Source: JAGQOZ01 sp041399205 | Lineage (GTDB): Bacteria; Planctomycetota; Planctomycetia; Pirellulales; Pirellulaceae | Assembly (NCBI GenBank): GCA_041399205.1 | Contig: JAWKTK010000009.1 | Location: 62,001 to 126,000, forward strand | Reading direction: 5' to 3' | DNA length: 64,000 nucleotides | Shown: positions 59,901 through 64,000 of the stretch, one piece after another | How the letters are laid out: every line of letters starts with the position of its first letter | Numbering within the stretch: position 1 is the first letter of the stretch | The notes under the pieces: generated by a model | The model's database searches: none | What the model was told of the DNA's origin: nothing | What the model saw: only the letters and a program-made list of their open reading frames with translations | Translations under genes and position numbers: made by a program

Positions 59901-60036
59901 GAACGTAGCGCAACGAGATTTGGATTTGGCTTCGCTCCGTTCGCTAGACCAGTTTCAGCGGTTGTTAGACGCCGCCCAACACTTGAAGAAGGCGACGGAT
60001 GGCGCCGCTAATTTGAATGTAGGTGATAGGCCATGA
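56926..60036 (+). CDS. Serine/threonine protein kinase with membrane anchor and TPR repeats
   Basis: This is a 1036-residue protein. About 150 residues precede a kinase domain (about 160-450). The glycine loop is IGEGAFAKVFLA and the catalytic lysine is in HVVLKV. The catalytic loop reads HSDIKPANVLL (HSD instead of HRD). The metal-binding motif is DFNTSKD (DFN instead of DFG), followed by GSLPYMAPEHL. A helix (VASLTTLAAVALICASLAIW, about residue 485) probably spans the membrane. The extracytoplasmic part has TPR-like repeats (VKLLLADCLLSVGQAAQALAWY and later). It lies between a sigma factor and a secreted protease with ATGA overlaps at both ends, which suggests signal-controlled transcription. 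Confidence 0.92.
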   Translation: MIQLAPSSRRVDEFIEAFEAALEFQTDQDWTSFLPDPSDPDFKAAAVELMRVDLEHHWLDNDQRSLANYRQRLPELFADPEILGQLAYEEYRLRKAQGEAISPDEYAKRYRLDVSSWPRGEDTSLDSGTVTRSLFHPDSSATSRPADSQFPTCGQTIGSFQLVQQIGEGAFAKVFLARQTDLAERHVVLKVTSIPTHESDRLARLQHSHIVPVYSVHRHGAFHVVCMPWLGNTTLADVIVRRQQYSEFPLNDQLFSLAIADAAERTADVSSAARTGIVHAEHGSANKTYVQRCIELALQVAEALHHSHQQQIIHSDIKPANVLLADDGRAMLLDFNTSKDVRSQSLDQIIGGSLPYMAPEHLQAYETGAQITRQCDVYSFGVLLLELLTGRRPQSFTNQWQPTAVPQPASSARNTESQLPADIASIIDKCLSPDVRQRYASMAEVCEDLRRHLTHRPLRHAPNRSWLERCQKWQRRHSRVASLTTLAAVALICASLAIWQTVTHRRHRATAQAQQTLDELQSHVQQLRLTATVPAANSDSSKLKLPTFDKWLVRLHMDDDFASIACDHSNRTTVDPLHEWQALLSADEQTTLRQSAVELAYFAALRHLRIARADHSTASLATAERWNRLAQVLQRDAAESQRQAIAYQANALRSLRAAGNRNDSVTETTDYAIATHLPPQGSASDLLLAVEWIVQGQPHAALEILTRHVDQTPQDVTVKLLLADCLLSVGQAAQALAWYDTCVALQPDNAEIRFHRGVGRLTAKEYSAAIQDFNEALRMQPDHLSALLNRAIAELRQQDYQAAVDDFTESLERGATQSRIFFLRSEAWAGLGDADSARRDYQLGLETTPVDADSCVVRGLAILRRDPDEALSFFQKAVCLDPHSHAAWRNMASVLAEYQRDTQAGVRMLSEMIQRFGQRPDDVMARAVLYARLGNGNAAIADVQQVLSGEANGKNFFQAACVYALLANDTNKYHSHAIQHLGQAFAADLSWLNVAQRDLDLASLRSLDQFQRLLDAAQHLKKATDGAANLNVGDRP

Positions 60037-63000
60037 GAAGCACGCGCATTTCGAAACGTAACCACCAACGTCCCTGTCGATTGGAATCGTTGGAACAACG
60101 CGAACTGCTGGACGGTAGTGGCCACGCCAGCGGATTCAATTGGGCCGACACGTCACAGCTGACACTCAGCTTTGCGGAAGACGGAACGATGATTGCCGGT
60201 GAACCGAGCCAACTGTTTGATCTGTTCAGTCACATCGGTCGTCCGGCTGATTGGCAGGCGGCCGTGCTGAATGGATTTCAGACGTGGCTGCAACATGCGG
60301 GCAGCGATGTGGGCGTGGTCAATGAACGAGTGGCATCGCTGCCGTTCGGCACGGCGGGGCCTCGGACAGGCGACCAGCGTTTTGGTGACATTCGCATTGG
60401 TGCTCGTCCGCTGTCGAACAACGTCATGGCCATTGCCATGGCTCATGATTCGGTGATTTCCGGCACTTGGGGAGGCGAGATCATTTTCAATTCGGCCGCC
60501 AAATTTGAAAATTTGGATCAAGTCTATGCCGTCGCCTTGCATGAAGCGGGCCATGTGTTCGGGCTCGATCACAGTGACAACCCTAAGTCACCCATGTATT
60601 CGGGCTCGGAAGCAGCGGACTTTCCCGCCATCGAACCGACAGACGAAGACATTCGTCAGCTTCAGCGTTTCAACGGACGTCGCCTGCCGGATCAAAACGA
60701 AGGCGAGCTGGGCAACGATTCGGCTCGAACCGCCACGCCATTGCAATTGAACGTGACGCCGACAGACGACGTGGCTGCTTCGACGCACTTGGTCTACGGT
60801 GACATTACGACGGCGAATGATGTTGACGTTTTTTCGCTGTCCATTCCTGCAAAAGCTTCGGGGCCGGTCAGCGTCCAACTGCAGACGCGGCGCATCAGCC
60901 TGCTGAACGCTAGGCTCACAGTCCGTACGGGGGAAGGACAGGAAGTAGCCAAGACGGAGTCAGTGCGAGTTGGCGGAGCGACATTGGGAGTGACCATTGA
61001 CGATGTCATTCCTGGAGCAACCTATCTGATTGAAGTCAGTGCCGTGGACGGTTCGCCGTTTAATGTCGGCGGCTATTCGTTGATTACCAAGTTCGAACTG
61101 GAAGTCGACGTGCCGGTGGACGCGGATGTGTTAGAGCGACTGGCGGAATCTAGAGATCGAGAACTTTCGCAAGCGGATGTGCAACGTTTGCTGACAGACA
61201 AGGACTATCTATTAGATGCCCAGGAGAATTTCCTAGATAGCATTGTCACGGCGGTCAGTCTGCCACCTTCACCCGGTTTTGATTTGTATTCGCGCTACGA
61301 AGCGTTTGGTTCGATCACCAGTCCCGACGACATCGATTACTTTTACTTTTCCACAACGGACGCTCAAGGTGTGACGCCCGTTTTTGCGCATTTGACGGTT
61401 CGCCCTTTGGAATTGGGAACGTTGGTCCCCGACATCCAGATACTGGATCAGTTGGGCAATCATGTCCGCGCTTCCGTGTTGGTGAACGGTGCGGGCGAAA
61501 TGGTGATTCAAACGCCCATTCGGCCTGGCCAGCAGTATTATGCGCGAGTGACCGCGGCCGAAGGGAACGAACGATTTGGTCGAGGCAACTATCGTCTGTG
61601 GTTGAATCTGGTGCACGAAGCGCATCGTCCTGAAGCGTTTGCCACAGGCGTGTTGGATCCTGTTCTGACGAATCCGCCTGACATTCCGCCGCTGCCTTTT
61701 GACGATGATGCCGTGGTGGTGCAAGACAAAGCGGCCTTGTATTTAGCCACTCCTCAACTGTTTCATTTCATTCTGGATACGGGCCGAATTCGCACTAACA
61801 ATCGTGAATTTGTGGTAGCCACCGTTTACAACCAACAAGACGAATTGGTCTATTCGATCAGCGCGAATCCTGGCGAAGTTCGTACCAACAACAGCGTCTT
61901 GCTGATGCCGGGTGCGTATCGAGTCAGAATGGACCATCTGGCTTGGCCCGGTAATGGTTCGCGAAACGTCTTTTTCCAATTGTCCGGACTGGCAATTTCC
62001 GATCCATTTGGCGTGGACCCGGAAGATCCAACGTATGATCCCTTCTTTGTCTGTCCAGACAATGAAGACCTGTTTTGCTATCCCGGCGGCATTGTTACTG
62101 ACGAACCGTTCTTGTGGGACGATTTTCTGGAATCACTGCCCGACGTTCCTGACTTGCCGCTGGAAGACTTGATTGACCAAGTTTTAGGTGGTTGGTGGTA
62201 TTGGTACTGGGACCAGCAAGGCGCGAATATTCCGCCGCTCAGTTTGGATGATTCGTTTACCATGTATTCGGATCGCGCGTTTCACCTAACGGCAGAGGGT
62301 GGCGTGTTAGCGAATGACATCTTTGGTCCCAATGCGCAGCCGGAAGCCATTCTGGTGGACGATGTTTTTATCGGCGAACTGTCGTTCAACGTCGATGGCA
62401 GTTTCAGCTATGCTCCGCCTACTGGTTTTCTGGGCGAAGTGGAATTTCTGTACCGCGCGTTTGATGGAGATCTGGGTTCGTCCATCACTTCCGTGGTCAT
62501 CCACGTGATTGCGCCGATCTTAGGCGACATCGACGAAGATCAGGTGGTGGACGATCACGATTTGGATTTGGTGTCAGCGGCAATTCGAAGTGGAAATCAA
62601 GATCTCGTCTACGATTTGACGCAGGATGGTCAAGTCAATGCAGCGGATCGATTGTTCTTGCTGCATTCCGTGTTGCAGACGGACGCGGGCGATTCGAATT
62701 TGGACGGCAAATTTGATTCGCAAGACTTGGTGGCGGTGTTTTCGGCCAGTCAGTACGAGGACGGTCTGTTCCAGAATTCGCTGTGGTCGTCCGGGGACTG
62801 GAACGGAGATGGCGAATTTGATTCATCCGATTTGATTATCGCGTTTGCCACGGGATCGTATGCGGCTTTGGCCGTCGGCGAAGCGGGAACATTCTTACCG
62901 CCGAATTCGCAACAAGCGTTGGCTGCTTCGTTAGCGGCGGATCGTCTGATGCAGCAACAACGCGATCGTGGTACGCACAGTCCTCATTTGGCAAGGCGAT

Positions 63001-63038
63001 GCCAACGACATGGCACTGTCTTCTTTGTTTCGCGCTGA
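60033..63038 (+). CDS. Secreted matrixin-like metalloprotease with cadherin-like and EF-hand-like modules
   Basis: This 1001-residue protein begins with the planctomycete export motif (RLESLEQRELLDGSG). The zinc site is HEAGHVFGLDH (residues 170-180), an HExxHxxGxxH metzincin motif, with a Met-turn at SPMYSG. Then come PPC-type domains (about 240-350, 420-510, 590-650), a cadherin/VCBS-like domain with LTAEGGVLANDIFGPN, and a C-terminal calcium-binding pair (GDSNLDGKFDSQDLV, GDWNGDGEFDSSDLI). The last about 25 residues read through an unrelated epimerase fragment in a foreign frame, so the natural C-terminus may be slightly different. It overlaps the kinase stop. Confidence 0.9.
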   Translation: MRSTRISKRNHQRPCRLESLEQRELLDGSGHASGFNWADTSQLTLSFAEDGTMIAGEPSQLFDLFSHIGRPADWQAAVLNGFQTWLQHAGSDVGVVNERVASLPFGTAGPRTGDQRFGDIRIGARPLSNNVMAIAMAHDSVISGTWGGEIIFNSAAKFENLDQVYAVALHEAGHVFGLDHSDNPKSPMYSGSEAADFPAIEPTDEDIRQLQRFNGRRLPDQNEGELGNDSARTATPLQLNVTPTDDVAASTHLVYGDITTANDVDVFSLSIPAKASGPVSVQLQTRRISLLNARLTVRTGEGQEVAKTESVRVGGATLGVTIDDVIPGATYLIEVSAVDGSPFNVGGYSLITKFELEVDVPVDADVLERLAESRDRELSQADVQRLLTDKDYLLDAQENFLDSIVTAVSLPPSPGFDLYSRYEAFGSITSPDDIDYFYFSTTDAQGVTPVFAHLTVRPLELGTLVPDIQILDQLGNHVRASVLVNGAGEMVIQTPIRPGQQYYARVTAAEGNERFGRGNYRLWLNLVHEAHRPEAFATGVLDPVLTNPPDIPPLPFDDDAVVVQDKAALYLATPQLFHFILDTGRIRTNNREFVVATVYNQQDELVYSISANPGEVRTNNSVLLMPGAYRVRMDHLAWPGNGSRNVFFQLSGLAISDPFGVDPEDPTYDPFFVCPDNEDLFCYPGGIVTDEPFLWDDFLESLPDVPDLPLEDLIDQVLGGWWYWYWDQQGANIPPLSLDDSFTMYSDRAFHLTAEGGVLANDIFGPNAQPEAILVDDVFIGELSFNVDGSFSYAPPTGFLGEVEFLYRAFDGDLGSSITSVVIHVIAPILGDIDEDQVVDDHDLDLVSAAIRSGNQDLVYDLTQDGQVNAADRLFLLHSVLQTDAGDSNLDGKFDSQDLVAVFSASQYEDGLFQNSLWSSGDWNGDGEFDSSDLIIAFATGSYAALAVGEAGTFLPPNSQQALAASLAADRLMQQQRDRGTHSPHLARRCQRHGTVFFVSR

Positions 63039-63260
63039 AACACCGCCAATCGTCATCAACTTGGTTGCGCCGGAACTGCTGAGTGTTCGGCGCATCGCCC
63101 AACAAATTGGCCAGCTCTGGAACAAACCAGTCTGTTTCGTCGACGAAGAACCGGACACGTGCCTTTTTACCAGCAGCAACGTTGTCAGCGTCTGTTTGGG
63201 TCGCCCAGTGTGTCGAGTTCGCGACGGACGGTTTTCGGACGGTAGAAGAATGCGACGCAC
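62960..63260 (+). pseudogene. C-terminal fragment of an NAD-dependent epimerase/dehydratase
   Basis: A frame beginning about 62960 reads VLIWQGDANDMALSSLFRAE, then PPIVINLVAPELLSVRRIA with IGQLWNKPVCFVDEEPD. This is the C-terminal substrate-binding part of an extended-SDR epimerase. After about 63160 a frame change precedes QRLFGSP. No N-terminal NAD-binding half exists upstream: the preceding DNA is the protease gene, whose last codons overlap this fragment in another frame. It is a rearrangement or deletion remnant. Confidence 0.6.
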
Positions 63261-63270
63261 TTTTAGGGTG

Positions 63271-63999
63271 CTATTGTTCGGCCGGAGTCGGTTCGCCTTG
63301 TGGCCCAGCGGCGATTCCTGGCAATAGAATGGGGCCCTTCCCGCTGCCTTGGTAGCCGGCGGCGATATTGCCGTCGTCGTTCAGTTTGCCGCACGCCCAC
63401 AGGATGCCTCGTGACACGATGTTGAGCCATTCTTCGGTGAGCATCGTTTCATTGTGGTGTCCCAGAGTGGTTCCGAACAGTCGAACTCCTTCGAATTCGT
63501 TGACCCAAATCACAGGATGATCTTGTTGCGTTTGCGTGCCGTACGCCGTGGCCAGCGTGGTCATGTTGGGCCACGTCTTTTCAATGACGTACAATTCGCC
63601 GAAGGGAGTTTTCCACTGTGGCGGAGTCCCCTGCAGAATGGGATGATCCAGCTGGCGACCAATCACTTGCAATGGTCCACCACCGGGTTCGTGTCGGCGC
63701 GAAGTGACACCCAATAGTTTTCGCCATTCGTCCGTCTTGGCCGCTCGGTAACTGTGCATGGAACAATGAATCACCACCGCCGGGACTTGGTGTTTGGTGT
63801 GTCCTTTGACAATGCGTTCCACATAATCCACGTCGGTCACGCCGCCATAACATTCGTTGTGAACAATGATGTCGTAGCCTCGAGCCCAATCTTCGGTTTG
63901 GTAAATGGGCAGCGTGCGATCGCGATCTGTCCCGCCATGAAATAGTTCCCACTGGACGTTCGCTCGCTGACTGACACCTTGCCTAATGATTTCATTTTG
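63271..63999 (-). CDS. ThuA-like domain protein, N-terminus beyond the window
   Basis: This looks like the planctomycete ThuA-like family (glutamine-amidotransferase-like fold, often fused to secreted dehydrogenase domains). Visible parts include GYDIIVHNECYGGV, VPAVVIHCSMHSYR, HPVIWVNEFEGVRLFGTTLGH and NETMLTEEWLNIVSRGILWA. The open frame reaches the right edge without a start. The stop is a TAG at 63271-63273, after a Gly/Pro-rich tail. Function is unproven; the family name comes from trehalose utilisation. Confidence 0.85.
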   Translation of the reverse strand, partial: QNEIIRQGVSQRANVQWELFHGGTDRDRTLPIYQTEDWARGYDIIVHNECYGGVTDVDYVERIVKGHTKHQVPAVVIHCSMHSYRAAKTDEWRKLLGVTSRRHEPGGGPLQVIGRQLDHPILQGTPPQWKTPFGELYVIEKTWPNMTTLATAYGTQTQQDHPVIWVNEFEGVRLFGTTLGHHNETMLTEEWLNIVSRGILWACGKLNDDGNIAAGYQGSGKGPILLPGIAAGPQGEPTPAEQ

Positions 64000-64000
64000 T

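Noticed and set aside
1..64000. Genome-wide reassignment of TGA to an amino acid
   Set aside because: Many intact genes end in TGA at operon joints (nuoJ, nuoK, ECF sigma), so TGA is a normal stop here.

Overview
The window looks like a chromosome segment of a planctomycete (phylum Planctomycetota, probably Pirellulales-like). The evidence is paired DUF1501 and DUF1549/DUF1553 genes, a DUF1592/DUF1552 pair, secreted proteins opening with an LESLExR...L motif, an ECF sigma factor overlapping a Ser/Thr kinase with TPRs, PEP-CTERM tails, and an M56-thioredoxin fusion. TGA is a normal stop here (for example in the ATGA overlaps nuoI/nuoJ, nuoJ/nuoK and sigma/kinase). Three genes nevertheless contain in-frame TGA codons exactly where redox or metal-binding cysteines are expected.

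Layout. 1-11.0 kb: + strand nuoF(3' part)-G-H-I-J-K-L-M-N, respiratory complex I, followed by an Mrp/ApbC Fe-S carrier ATPase. 12.4-15.3 kb: DUF1501 and DUF1549/1553 pair (-). 15.6 kb: tRNA-Ser(CGA). 16.5-17.7 kb: divergent queF/queE. 17.8-20.7 kb: di-haem peroxidase, a heavy-metal-associated (HMA) lipoprotein with two in-frame TGAs, and a double rhodanese (all -). 20.9-26.8 kb: three-gene RND efflux operon (+). 26.8-33.4 kb: FG-GAP surface protein, broken HNH nuclease module, BlaI plus M56-thioredoxin sensor behind a repeated operator-like site, and a decayed copy of a surface-protein gene. 33.5-40.9 kb: secreted lyase-like, beta-helix, thioredoxin-like and metallopeptidase-like genes (-). 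41.1-43.1 kb: ABC exporter. 43.2-44.1 kb: non-coding repeat region. 44.1-50.0 kb: glycosyltransferase, DinB-like protein, cyclophilin, CHRD and LVIVD-type PEP-CTERM proteins, a membrane-anchored unknown. 50.2-55.5 kb: a thioredoxin/c-haem/PDZ protein with two in-frame TGAs, DUF1592 and DUF1552 genes, and an ArsC/thioredoxin-fold protein with one in-frame TGA. 56.3-63.0 kb: ECF sigma - kinase - matrixin-like protease operon. The window ends inside a ThuA-like gene.

The strongest signal is a set of three predicted selenoproteins, two with paired Sec codons: U-x-x-x-U in the HMA lipoprotein, U-x-x-U in the thioredoxin/PDZ protein, U-x-x-C in the ArsC-like protein. Each TGA is followed at 16-37 nt by a short hairpin with G in the first two loop positions, as expected of a bacterial SECIS element. 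Reading continues in the same frame to a normal stop. No selA/B/C/D is present in the window.

Caution: many other genes here (nuoF end, nuoI, nuoM start, the ABC exporter, the 36-41 kb genes, DUF1592, DUF1552, blaI, HNH) are split by single-base frame changes, often at homopolymers. This looks like indel noise of a long-read assembly, or in places real decay. The in-frame TGA cases differ because the frame never changes.
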